Source of the DNA: a virus
Length of the DNA: 45,560 nt
Virus record (IMG/VR): IMGVR_UViG_3300035182_000701
Coordinates: 1-45,560 of that record
Strand: one strand, 5' to 3'
Below the pieces are notes generated by a model, which was given only the letters and a program-made list of their open reading frames with translations, had not been told where the DNA came from and made no database searches. A program made the translations under genes and the position numbers. Position 1 is the stretch's first letter; every line of letters starts with the position of its first letter. Positions 1 through 5,750 of this stretch are shown one piece after another.

Positions 1-192
1 GGAGCGGTAGCCGCCCGTCAGCGTGGAGCGGTAGCCGCCCGTCAGCGTGGAGCGGTAGCCGCCCGTCAGCGTGGAGTCGTCGCCGCCCGTCAGCGTGGAG
101 CCTTCGCCGCCCGTCAGCGTGGAGCCGTCGCCGCCCGTCAGCGTGGAGTCGTCGCCGCCCGTCAGCGTGGAGCGGTAGCCGCCCGTCAGCGA
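1..192. repeat. eight tandem copies of a 24-bp coding repeat
   Basis: Eight head-to-tail 24-bp units lie in register from base 1, with the last unit differing only at its final base. Units vary in the middle (cggtag, tcgtcg, ccttcg, ccgtcg) around an invariant ccgcccgtcagcg. The period is a multiple of three, and the minus strand reads as an octapeptide repeat of the form TLTGGYRS or TLTGGDDS. It is therefore protein-coding, not CRISPR. The array touches the window edge, so the copy number is a minimum. Confidence 0.95.
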
Positions 193-636
193 CGATAGCG
201 CCCCGCCTTCACATGCACCATCATCGCCAACTTCACGAACTAGACCAATGACCGCAACGCTTACTGCTCGCGGTTCATTTTGGATGATGAAGTCGGCCGC
301 CTCAGACTTGGCGCCAACAAACCGAACCACAGCACGCGGAAACTTGCACTTGCCGCCAAGCATGCGAATGTCTGAATCCAGAACCTCCAGCGCAAACCAC
401 TTGGCGTCAGCATCAGACCAGTATTCGGAAACACTGTGGTCGCCCTGGCCGTACAGCCAGCCATGCAGACCATTGCCGCATTCACTGTTGTCGATCCAGT
501 CAGGGCATACCACCTCGGCGCCGATCTGCATGGGCCATACAAAGCCGTTATTGCTGGAGCCGTCAGCGCGGCAGACGCGCAGCACGAGCGAGGTAGCGGC
601 TTTCGGCTCAGCGGTTTTCTTGGTCTTGGAATTCAC
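1..636 (-). CDS. DUF7666-like protein with ice-nucleation-type repeats (partial, 3-prime end missing)
   Basis: The frame is open from a GTG at 636 to the window edge (212 codons, no stop). GTG is chosen because AAGGAG lies 7 nt upstream and GTGA overlaps the stop of the preceding gene. Residues 1-145 are a globular domain (VCPDWIDNSECGNGLHGWLY, then SVSEYWSDADAKWFALEV) resembling small phage proteins now grouped as DUF7666, by recall. From about residue 149 it enters octapeptide repeats like the GYGSTLTA repeats of bacterial ice-nucleation proteins, which form beta-solenoids. It is the last visible gene of the leftward early operon. Its role is unknown; a rigid repeat rod or binding surface is inference. 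The C-terminal part is outside the window. Confidence 0.8.
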   Translation of the reverse strand, partial: MNSKTKKTAEPKAATSLVLRVCRADGSSNNGFVWPMQIGAEVVCPDWIDNSECGNGLHGWLYGQGDHSVSEYWSDADAKWFALEVLDSDIRMLGGKCKFPRAVVRFVGAKSEAADFIIQNEPRAVSVAVIGLVREVGDDGACEGGALSSLTGGYRSTLTGGDDSTLTGGDGSTLTGGEGSTLTGGDDSTLTGGYRSTLTGGYRSTLTGGYRS

Positions 637-1040
637 AGGGCTTCTCCTTGGATGTGTTGAGCCCATGTGTCGGGCAATGAGCAGTTGGGCGGTGCGGCCG
701 AGAACATCGGCGCAATGTCGGCGTCCTTGTGACCGGCCAGGCCGCAGCCGATGCGGGTCACGAAGAACTGCAATTCAGGGTTGCGCTGGGCGTAAGCGAT
801 GAAGCTCTCCACGGCCTGCGAGATTTCAGCCAGGGTCAGCGGGCCGGCGATGCCGTGCTGAACCGTGGGGATGGCATAGCAACGGCCAGTGACGCCCTCA
901 GCAATACCCCACGCAGCGCCATAGAGCTTGTGTGCAGCGCGAGCCGCGCCACCACCGTGGTAGCCCGAGAGGTTGGAGCCGAAGACGAACAGGCTGCCTT
1001 GAGGTGGCGCGATGCCGTCTTGGTGAAACGAGCGAGCCAT
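633..1040 (-). CDS. A1S_2505-family phage non-structural protein
   Basis: A 135-aa protein. The N-terminal motif LFVFGSNLSGYHGGGAARAA, followed by GRCYAIPTVQHG and TRIGCGLAGHKDADIAPMF, is characteristic of the small phage family called A1S_2505, which looks like a minimal macro-domain-type nucleotide-binding fold. The function is not established. Start is ATG at 1040, 8 nt after AAGGAG; a GTG at 1043 with 5-nt spacing is equally possible. It overlaps the stop of the upstream 51-aa gene and its own stop overlaps the DUF7666-like start, so the three genes are translationally coupled in the leftward operon. Confidence 0.75.
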   Translation of the reverse strand: MARSFHQDGIAPPQGSLFVFGSNLSGYHGGGAARAAHKLYGAAWGIAEGVTGRCYAIPTVQHGIAGPLTLAEISQAVESFIAYAQRNPELQFFVTRIGCGLAGHKDADIAPMFSAAPPNCSLPDTWAQHIQGEAL

Positions 1041-1195
1041 CACAGCCGCTCCTTCGCCGCCATCCGAACCGACAGCGCACGGTCAGCGCGCTTCTGAGCC
1101 TTCTTTGCGATAGGCTTCAGGAACAGCACCGGGCCGGAAGGCTTCTTGCTGTCTTGTGCCTTGCGGAACGCTGCGAAGTCGAGGACTTGGGCCAT
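1040..1195 (-). CDS. small basic hypothetical protein, first gene of leftward operon
   Basis: A 51-aa ORF starting MAQVLDFAAFRKAQ and rich in Lys and Ala. A longer in-frame ORF begins at 1303, but it would span the promoter and terminator described below. ATG at 1195 has AGGAG 6 nt upstream and follows the predicted transcription start by about 30 nt. No family recognised. As the promoter-proximal gene under the same operators as the Cro-like gene, it should be among the earliest products after infection or induction. Confidence 0.65.
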   Translation of the reverse strand: MAQVLDFAAFRKAQDSKKPSGPVLFLKPIAKKAQKRADRALSVRMAAKERL

Positions 1196-1232
1196 TTGCA
1201 TCTCCTGCGCTGTTTGGTGAGCGAGTGATGAA

Positions 1233-1261
1233 AGAATAGCCGCGCTAGTTGATTTGCGCAA
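1233..1261 (-). promoter_or_regulatory. leftward early promoter (pL-like)
   Basis: On the minus strand, TTGCGC (1261-1256), 17 bp, TATTCT (1238-1233). The last 11 bp of the spacer (ACTAGCGCGGC) are identical to the spacer end of the rightward promoter at 3392-3420, so the same operator overlaps both -10 boxes in the same register. Confidence 0.8.
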
Positions 1262-1272
1262 TAGGGGCGCTA
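1237..1272. promoter_or_regulatory. left operator pair (repressor/Cro sites)
   Basis: Site 1 at 1237-1247 is TAGC-CGC-GCTA, a perfect palindrome with a 3-bp centre. Site 2 at 1262-1272 is TAGG-GGC-GCTA with one mismatch. Centres (1242 and 1267) are 25 bp apart, matching the spacing of the three sites at 3356-3416. Site 1 covers the -10 region, site 2 lies just upstream of the -35. Confidence 0.8.
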
Positions 1273-1301
1273 GTGAAATGTGCAAAAAAAGTTTGGGCAA
1301 C

Positions 1302-1324
1302 AAAAAGCCCGCACTTGGCGGGCT
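1302..1324 (-). terminator. terminator of the immunity operon
   Basis: On the minus strand AGCCCGC, 5-nt loop, GCGGGCT, then a run of T. It lies 19 bp beyond the stop of the 1343-1735 gene and separates the repressor operon from the leftward promoter. Confidence 0.85.
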
Positions 1325-1342
1325 GGGTGGGGCTACGGCAGC

Positions 1343-1735
1343 CTAGGGTCCTGAGGCCTTCCAGTCTGGGCAATTCGACGCAATCAGCTGGATGAACTCA
1401 ATCCGAGCTGTGAGGGCCTGGATCTGCTCCGCCGTACTGGCCGAGGAGCCAGCCTCATCTGGCGGCAGCGTTGCCCCCTTCCCCGGCACAAAGACAAACG
1501 GCCAAGATCCGACATAGCCGCCTAGCGAGTTCTTGGCGTTGACCATGCCGCACGCGGCCCCGGTGTCTGGGTAGACCTTGACCAGCGAGAAGGCGGCCGA
1601 GTCTGGGTCCTTGAGCATTGACTTCACCGCTTGCTCGACGCCATTGATTGGCTTTATACGAACTGCCAAAATTGAACCGCCGATCGCCAGGGCCGCCATG
1701 ATGGCGAGATAGGCTGCAAGTTTGTTTGCTCTCAT
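1343..1735 (-). CDS. membrane-anchored or secreted hypothetical protein of the immunity operon
   Basis: About 130 aa from the ATG at 1735; a TTG at 1768 would add 11 residues, and neither has a strong ribosome site. Residues 6-25 are a single hydrophobic segment after MRANK, a signal anchor. The rest is extracytoplasmic: VKSMLKDPDSAAF, then CGMVNAKNSLGGYVG, a pattern seen in small secreted proteins of bacteria and phages with no assigned function. Last gene before the terminator at 1302. Context (repressor operon, membrane location) suggests expression in the lysogen and possibly superinfection exclusion; that is inference. Confidence 0.65.
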   Translation of the reverse strand: MRANKLAAYLAIMAALAIGGSILAVRIKPINGVEQAVKSMLKDPDSAAFSLVKVYPDTGAACGMVNAKNSLGGYVGSWPFVFVPGKGATLPPDEAGSSASTAEQIQALTARIEFIQLIASNCPDWKASGP

Positions 1736-1772
1736 GTCTTTGGTGTTGAGATCGATCGCGAAGTCCAATTGG

Positions 1773-2159
1773 CTACTTTAGTAGAGCGCTTTTTTGGACC
1801 TTGAATTCTTCATCGGTTATGAGTCCCTTTTCAAGCAGCGCCCCAAGCTTTCCGATTTCGTCAGCTACCGACCCTGTGCCGCCGTCGCCCTTTGGCTCCG
1901 CAATGGCCTTAAGCGCAAGGATCTGTTTTTCGTGTTCTCGCTGCCTTTCCTCGGCCCTTTTCTCTTCCTCTCTGCGCTTGCTGTATTCGTGCTGCTCCTC
2001 TTTCGCCAAGTCCGCAATTACCAGCAAGATGATCCCACACAGGATTGGCGACAGCAGCAGAGAGAGAAGACCCCATCCAAGACCGCTGCGCCCCCTGTTG
2101 CTTGCTAGAACCCCAACCAGCACGGCGAATAGCACCCATACCAAGAAGAACCCTTCCAT
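1773..2159 (-). CDS. two-TM SHOCT-domain protein
   Basis: 128 aa from ATG at 2159 (GGAG 6 nt upstream). Two hydrophobic helices at residues 1-20 and about 30-50 flank a short SNRGRSGLGW loop. Then come a charged coiled coil rich in Glu, Arg and Lys (residues 53-85) and a C-terminal SHOCT-type segment (GKLGALLEKGLITDEEF). SHOCT is a short oligomerisation domain found at protein ends. The product should sit in the inner membrane with a cytoplasmic coiled coil. The gene starts 1 nt after the stop of the 2161-2409 gene. Function unknown; a lysogen-expressed membrane protein is the inference from context. Confidence 0.7.
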   Translation of the reverse strand: MEGFFLVWVLFAVLVGVLASNRGRSGLGWGLLSLLLSPILCGIILLVIADLAKEEQHEYSKRREEEKRAEERQREHEKQILALKAIAEPKGDGGTGSVADEIGKLGALLEKGLITDEEFKVQKSALLK

Positions 2160-2160
2160 C

Positions 2161-2409
2161 TCAATCTCCGTTGTTTTCAAATCTAGATTGGCGAGTGTCA
2201 TCCGGCGCATTTTGAGCCCGCAACAGCTGCACCAGCTCGGCCCGGCTGATTGAGCCGATGTTGATCACGTTCCCTCCAACTGCGCCAATGCTGGATGTGA
2301 TCGCCGCGGCCGGCGACGACTTGGCACGCTGTGCTGCAAGCGTCTCCGCCAGATCTTTGGATGCAACGTTTTTCCAGACATCAGAGAAATCAGGTTGTTT
2401 GCTAGCCAT
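2161..2409 (-). CDS. hypothetical protein of the immunity operon
   Basis: 82 aa, starting MASKQPDFSDVWKNVASKDL, with GGGAG upstream of the ATG. A central hydrophobic, Gly/Ala-rich stretch (AITSSIGAVGGNVINIGSIS) is followed by a polar tail with RAELVQLLRAQ. No recognised domain and no clear transmembrane helix. It is tightly linked to the downstream SHOCT gene, suggesting co-translation. Confidence 0.6.
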   Translation of the reverse strand: MASKQPDFSDVWKNVASKDLAETLAAQRAKSSPAAAITSSIGAVGGNVINIGSISRAELVQLLRAQNAPDDTRQSRFENNGD

Positions 2410-2493
2410 GGCTACTCCCGTTTTGAGGGCTCATGCTCACCAGTTGGTAAACAAATGCAAACCGGGAAACCACTGAGCCGCGCAATGTCGGCT

Positions 2494-2802
2494 TTAGTTC
2501 ATGTGCGACGTATAGACCAAAAACGCAGCCGCGACCAAAAGCACGACATTGAAAGCTAGCGAGATGGCGAGCAGATTGGCGGGGTGGCATTTGGCTACGC
2601 TGGCTCGGTCAAAGTCGTACTTGCAGTGCCAGCACCAGCGGGTGTGCAACCATGCCGTCTGCCCGCATTGGGGGCACGGCCTGCCGTATCCATTGGGTAT
2701 CTCTGGCTTCTTGTTCACCGCGATGAAATAGACATCGCGGGGGACTGACTCAATATGAATGTGGGCGCTATTACCGCTGTCGCCGCCTGATTTCTCTCTC
2801 AC
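2494..2802 (-). CDS. zinc-ribbon membrane protein
   Basis: 102 aa from a GTG at 2802 (weak ribosome site, so the start is uncertain). Residues 43-61 hold a treble-clef or ribbon pattern, CPQC followed after 12 residues by CWHC, typical of structural zinc sites. The C-terminus (NLLAISLAFNVVLLVAAAFL) is one transmembrane helix ending a few residues before the stop. Tail-anchored topology with a cytoplasmic zinc ribbon is likely. It lies directly downstream of the repressor, so lysogenic expression and an exclusion role are plausible but unproven. Confidence 0.65.
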   Translation of the reverse strand: MREKSGGDSGNSAHIHIESVPRDVYFIAVNKKPEIPNGYGRPCPQCGQTAWLHTRWCWHCKYDFDRASVAKCHPANLLAISLAFNVVLLVAAAFLVYTSHMN

Positions 2803-2879
2803 ATGCGCTCACGCTACTGAATGAGCTCCCTGGGTACTCCCATGCCATCTCCGGGCATTGGTGTAAACCCTATCACACT

Positions 2880-3344
2880 TTAGGCTGTATGCGTTTTCGC
2901 ACGGAGTGCCGATTGCAACTCCGCCGCCTTTGTGCTGACCCTCTTGCAGAAATCGACATACAGCATGCGCTTGTCCTCGTGAGGGTGCGCCATCGCTACA
3001 GCCATTGCGACACTGAACCAGTCGAGGGAATCGGTAGCCACGTACTGCGAGGAGGCCATCTCCTCAATCTCGGCCGCAATCCTCGGGCTGAACTCAGCTA
3101 CGCGGCACCGCAGCCCCTTCGCAAAGCCTAGCGCTGCCTGCTTGCTGAGCGCAGTTCGGCCGTTCAAGAACTGCCACACCGCACCTTGGTTACCAATGTC
3201 ATAGCGGGCGCCAAACACACCCTGAGCTTTTTCCCCACGCTCTGCGCGCTCAGCCTCCGTGCTCTCCCAGATCGCTTTGAGCAGGCGGGATTCCTCGATG
3301 TTCTCGGGCGTGACTTTGCTGCGCCGCTTGTCTGTCATTTCCAT
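2880..3344 (-). CDS. CI-like phage repressor, short form
   Basis: About 154 aa from ATG 3344 (MEMTDKRRSK; ATG 3338 also possible). The segment GNQGAVWQFLNGRTALSKQA is a lambda-repressor-type helix-turn-helix. The remaining C-terminus has no S24/LexA-type Ser-Lys peptidase motif, so RecA-stimulated self-cleavage is not expected from sequence. It lies head to head with the Cro-like gene across three spaced operators, the classic genetic switch. Regulation is probably autogenous through the operator at 3356, which overlaps its promoter-start region. Confident for a repressor, less so for the exact start. Confidence 0.75.
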   Translation of the reverse strand: MEMTDKRRSKVTPENIEESRLLKAIWESTEAERAERGEKAQGVFGARYDIGNQGAVWQFLNGRTALSKQAALGFAKGLRCRVAEFSPRIAAEIEEMASSQYVATDSLDWFSVAMAVAMAHPHEDKRMLYVDFCKRVSTKAAELQSALRAKTHTA

Positions 3345-3351
3345 CAGGAAA

Positions 3352-3379
3352 TGATTAGCGAGACTATTTGACCCAGCAA
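3352..3379 (-). promoter_or_regulatory. possible repressor-maintenance promoter (weak)
   Basis: On the minus strand TTGCTG (3379-3374), 16 bp, TAATCA (3357-3352), a poor -10. If used, transcription would begin almost at the repressor ATG (3344), giving a near-leaderless message as for lambda cI. The operator at 3356-3366 would overlap it. Confidence 0.3.
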
Positions 3380-3416
3380 CTAGCGGCGCGATTGACAGCA
3401 TGGACTAGCGCGGCTA
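3356..3416. promoter_or_regulatory. tripartite right operator
   Basis: Three 11-bp sites: TAGC-GAG-ACTA (3356-3366), TAGC-GGC-GCGA (3381-3391) and TAGC-GCG-GCTA (3406-3416). Centres 3361, 3386 and 3411 are exactly 25 bp apart. The third is perfect and covers the rightward -10; the first two each carry one mismatch in the right arm. This parallels lambda OR1-OR3. Confidence 0.85.
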
Positions 3417-3420
3417 GTAT
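3392..3420 (+). promoter_or_regulatory. rightward early promoter (pR-like)
   Basis: TTGACA (3392-3397), 17 bp, TAGTAT (3415-3420). The predicted transcription start, about 7 nt on, coincides with the ATG at 3428, so the Cro-like message may be leaderless. Confidence 0.85.
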
Positions 3421-3427
3421 CCGCTAC

Positions 3428-3682
3428 ATGAACGCTTTTCGACTGATTCGAGACCGGCTCGGCCTGACCCAAGAGGCCATGGCAAAGGCGCTCGGCATGA
3501 CACAGGGCAACGTGCACCACTACGAGCGCGGCCAGGTCGTCATGCCAGCAACGGCAAAGAAGCTGATCGAGCTTGCCAATGGCCTGGGCCACGTTGTCAC
3601 GTATGAGGAAATCTATGGCAAGCCGGCCGTGAAGCAAGCCAAAAAGCGCAAAGGCGCCCCTCGCGCCGAGATGGAGGCTTGA
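3428..3682 (+). CDS. Cro-like helix-turn-helix regulator
   Basis: 84 aa from ATG 3428. Residues 4-40 form an XRE-type helix-turn-helix: LGLTQEAMAKALGMTQGNVH followed by YERG. The tail is basic (KQAKKRKG). It is the first gene of the rightward operon and divergent from the repressor, so it should be the Cro-type antagonist acting at the TAGC-N3-GCTA operators. An in-frame upstream start at 3368 would lie upstream of the promoter and is rejected. Start choice rests on promoter position, since no ribosome site precedes it. Confidence 0.8.
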   Translation: MNAFRLIRDRLGLTQEAMAKALGMTQGNVHHYERGQVVMPATAKKLIELANGLGHVVTYEEIYGKPAVKQAKKRKGAPRAEMEA

Positions 3683-3683
3683 G

Positions 3684-3893
3684 ATGCGATTCACACCCAT
3701 CCCGGCATACAAGGCGCGCAGGCTGCTTAAGCAGTCAATGGCCGCCACAAACCATGCGCTGGCAGAACAGATCAGGGCAATCCGCCAAGAGGGCGGCGAT
3801 GCAGCGCAGGCGCTTAGCGGCTGGTCCGGGCCGAGATCTGATTCAACCAGTACTGCGCGGCCGGCCGGTAGTGCTGAACCCGATCCGGTTTGA
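3684..3893 (+). CDS. small hypothetical protein after cro-like gene
   Basis: 69 aa starting MRFTPIPAYKARRLLKQ, with a GGAGG 6 nt before the ATG. The first 45 residues look like a folded basic helical protein (SMAATNHALAEQIRAIRQEG). The last 25 are low-complexity Ser/Thr/Pro/Ala and overlap the opposite-strand gene ending at 3814, so the natural C-terminus may have been replaced. Same transcript as the Cro-like gene. Function unknown. Confidence 0.5.
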   Translation: MRFTPIPAYKARRLLKQSMAATNHALAEQIRAIRQEGGDAAQALSGWSGPRSDSTSTARPAGSAEPDPV

Positions 3894-4047
3894 GTATGTC
3901 TGCCGCCAAATTCATCGCATCCAAGTACGCATCCAGAAGCGCCTCTGGTTGCGGGTATGTGGCGATCATTGCCGCGAGCAATGCCCTCATGGCATTGATT
4001 TCGGCCTGCTGCTCTTGCGCAAGCCGTACAAGTTCCTTGACTGGCAT
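3814..4047 (-). CDS. hypothetical protein, antisense in early region
   Basis: 77 aa from ATG 4047 (GGAGA 6 nt upstream), starting MPVKELVRLAQEQQAEINAM. Mostly helical, amphipathic, with no recognised motif. It converges on the plus-strand ORF ending at 3893 with an 80-bp overlap. A longer ORF from 4092 lacks a ribosome site. Probably transcribed with the next minus-strand ORF (4117-4326), opposing the early rightward transcript. Confidence 0.6.
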   Translation of the reverse strand: MPVKELVRLAQEQQAEINAMRALLAAMIATYPQPEALLDAYLDAMNLAADILKPDRVQHYRPAAQYWLNQISARTSR

Positions 4048-4116
4048 TCGCGCTCTCCATGGGCTGGTTGATGGAGCTCCCAGCATAACCATGGCAAAGC
4101 GCGCACCCGATCGGGT

Positions 4117-4326
4117 TCATGCCTCATCCGGCTCTACGCCAGCCCTCAACGCCAGCCGCGCCCTCTCTTTGAGCCGGCCAACCCAGAACCTCACATCCCG
4201 TGCCGCTGCGGCGTGCATGCGTTCTCCCTCGCTGACGGCATCTCCAACCCGCGCCCGACTCAGCGCGCCGCTGTCAGTATTTCCCGGCTTCGTGCCGGGC
4301 TTTTTCTTCGGTTGCTTTTCTCCCAT
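4117..4326 (-). CDS. small basic hypothetical protein
   Basis: 69 aa starting MGEKQPKKKPGTKPG, a basic N-terminus suited to nucleic-acid binding, followed by a helical part (DVRFWVGRLKERARLALRAG). No family recognised and only a weak AGGC ribosome site. It lies in the antisense pocket between the Cro-like and CII-like genes. Real gene status is moderately supported by composition and by its neighbour at 3814. Confidence 0.45.
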   Translation of the reverse strand: MGEKQPKKKPGTKPGNTDSGALSRARVGDAVSEGERMHAAAARDVRFWVGRLKERARLALRAGVEPDEA

Positions 4327-4397
4327 GCCTGCAATTTAGGTTGGGGGAGGGCGCTCAACAAAGCAGCACACAAAACCACTTGCTTAGGAGCTGACAC

Positions 4398-4889
4398 ATG
4401 GACTTCACACGAGCACTTCAACGAATGGTCAGGCGCTACCCGGGCGGCTCTGCAGCACTGGCTGCGCGCATGGACATGAGCCCGACGACGCTTGCCCACA
4501 AGGCAAGCCCCACCTACGAAGGGCAGTTCTTCAGCCCTGAGGAAGTTGTGCAGCTCACGGACGAGACTGGCGACAACGACTTTCTGAACTCCCTTGCGGC
4601 GCATCGTCATTGCATCGTGTTGCCGATGCCGCAGCTGGACCACTCTGGCATGGACGATGTGTGCACGGAAGCGCTCATCACTTGCATTCAGCAGTTCGCA
4701 GAGTTCAGCGGCGTCTCCGCAAAGGCTCTCTCGCCTGCAAGCCCTGGCGGCCGGCGCGTAACCGACAACGAGCAAGCAGAGCTTGAACGCGAGGCAGCTG
4801 AGGCCATCGCAGCCATTCAGGAAATGGTGCTCCGCTCGCGCGCCCTCAACCAAGAGCGCAAGCCGGCGCATTTGAGGGCGGCGGCATGA
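4398..4889 (+). CDS. CII-like phage regulatory protein
   Basis: 163 aa, AGGAG 8 nt before the ATG. MVRRYPGGSAALAARMDMSP, followed by TTLAHKASPTYEGQFFSPEE, matches the phage regulatory CII family, in which GG-x-AALA-x-M plus a helix-turn-helix precedes a helical tail. Residues 130-150 form a Glu/Ala-rich helix that may oligomerise. By family and position it would act on lysogeny or early promoters as CII does; direct targets cannot be named. It overlaps the next gene by ATGA. Confidence 0.75.
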   Translation: MDFTRALQRMVRRYPGGSAALAARMDMSPTTLAHKASPTYEGQFFSPEEVVQLTDETGDNDFLNSLAAHRHCIVLPMPQLDHSGMDDVCTEALITCIQQFAEFSGVSAKALSPASPGGRRVTDNEQAELEREAAEAIAAIQEMVLRSRALNQERKPAHLRAAA

Positions 4890-5116
4890 ACACCATCCAC
4901 CCCGGCAGCGCCTTCTGCCCCCACTACGTGCCTCAGGCTGACTGGTCTGACTGCATGGCCTTGAGCCATGGCCTCACCCGCCGCCAAAGCGCCGCCAAGG
5001 AACGCGACAAGCAGCTAGCCAAGGGCAACACCGGAACCCTGTTCGGCATCAGCAAAGAGTCTGACGAACAGATTGCACGCACCGGCCGCATCCTCAAGTC
5101 TTCTGCCCTGGGCTGA
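4886..5116 (+). CDS. hypothetical early protein
   Basis: 76 aa, start overlapping the stop of the CII-like gene. Begins MNTIHPGSAFCPHYVPQ; the middle is basic (SAAKERDKQLAKG). Only two well-separated cysteines, so no metal site is evident. Function unknown; co-translated with the CII-like gene. Confidence 0.6.
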   Translation: MNTIHPGSAFCPHYVPQADWSDCMALSHGLTRRQSAAKERDKQLAKGNTGTLFGISKESDEQIARTGRILKSSALG

Positions 5117-5119
5117 GCC

Positions 5120-5404
5120 ATGCACGCCACCGCTGACACATCGATCGAGGCCTATCGCAAGCTGACTGTGCGCGACCTGAGCAATGGTCAGCGCAAGGTG
5201 ATGGTCCATATCCACGAGGGCCGCGACTACAGCCGGGCCGAGCTGGCCAAGCTCTCTGGCGTGGCGCTTCAGTCGGTGTGAGGTCGCATGAACGAATTGA
5301 TCGCAGCTGGGCGCCTTGAGCATGGCCCGCGCCGCATCTGTGCAGTCACGCAAAACCCCATCAACCCCGTCCGGCTGCCATCGGTGCAGCGCGGCCTCTT
5401 CTAA
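5120..5404 (+). pseudogene. winged-helix-like protein interrupted by an in-frame TGA
   Basis: Codons 1-53 (ATG at 5120) end at TGA 5279-5281. The same frame then continues at once as GRMNELIAAGRLEHGPRR and runs to TAA at 5404, 95 codons in total. The two halves read as one small winged-helix domain: LTVRDLSNGQRKVMVHIHEG, then YSRAELAKLSGVALQSV. The stop sits where Cys or another residue would be expected, and TGC to TGA is one base change. An ATG at 5288 could restart translation of a 38-aa C-terminal piece. A broken gene is the simplest reading; stop readthrough is possible. Confidence 0.6.
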
Positions 5405-5413
5405 GGAATCACC

Positions 5414-5521
5414 ATGGTCTACGGAAAAGACTTCATCGCCGCGAGCTACTACCAGGCCCGCAAGAACCTGGCCTCCGTGCTCAGCAACAAGGCACAAGAC
5501 CTGTTCTCGGAGGCCGCATGA
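5414..5521 (+). CDS. 35-aa small early protein
   Basis: Starts MVYGKDFIAASYYQARKNLA, with AAGGA 6 nt upstream of ATG 5414 and ATGA overlap with the next gene. Helical and amphipathic, no recognised family. The strong ribosome site and tight packing support a genuine gene despite its length. Confidence 0.55.
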   Translation: MVYGKDFIAASYYQARKNLASVLSNKAQDLFSEAA

Positions 5522-5745
5522 AATCCACCCCCGAACCCGCTGACCCCTTCGTCATGGGACAAGCCGAGAAGACTGCAAAGAAGCCAGAAGAGCGCTGGGT
5601 GCCTCATCCCGACAACAAGCATATCGAAGTGAACATCGCCGCCCCTGGTGAGTTCAAAGACAAGCCACGAAGGACCAAGCAGCCGCTGCCCATGGGATGG
5701 AACGTGGCGCCGGTGTCTTGGGTGGGTGGGGTTAACTGGCTCTGA
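5518..5745 (+). CDS. hypothetical early protein
   Basis: 75 aa, overlapping the preceding stop by ATGA. Begins MKSTPEPADPFVMGQAEKTA; Pro- and Lys-rich, ending in Trp-containing SWVGGVNWL. Probably partly disordered. No family recognised. It directly precedes the replication initiator. Confidence 0.55.
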   Translation: MKSTPEPADPFVMGQAEKTAKKPEERWVPHPDNKHIEVNIAAPGEFKDKPRRTKQPLPMGWNVAPVSWVGGVNWL

Positions 5746-5750
5746 TCGTC

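Noticed and set aside
1-192. CRISPR-like direct repeats
   Set aside because: Units are contiguous without spacers, keep a reading frame of 24 bp and encode an octapeptide repeat.
1040-1303. An 87-aa version of the first leftward gene
   Set aside because: It would start upstream of the predicted promoter and extend to the edge of the preceding terminator; the ATG at 1195 has the ribosome site.
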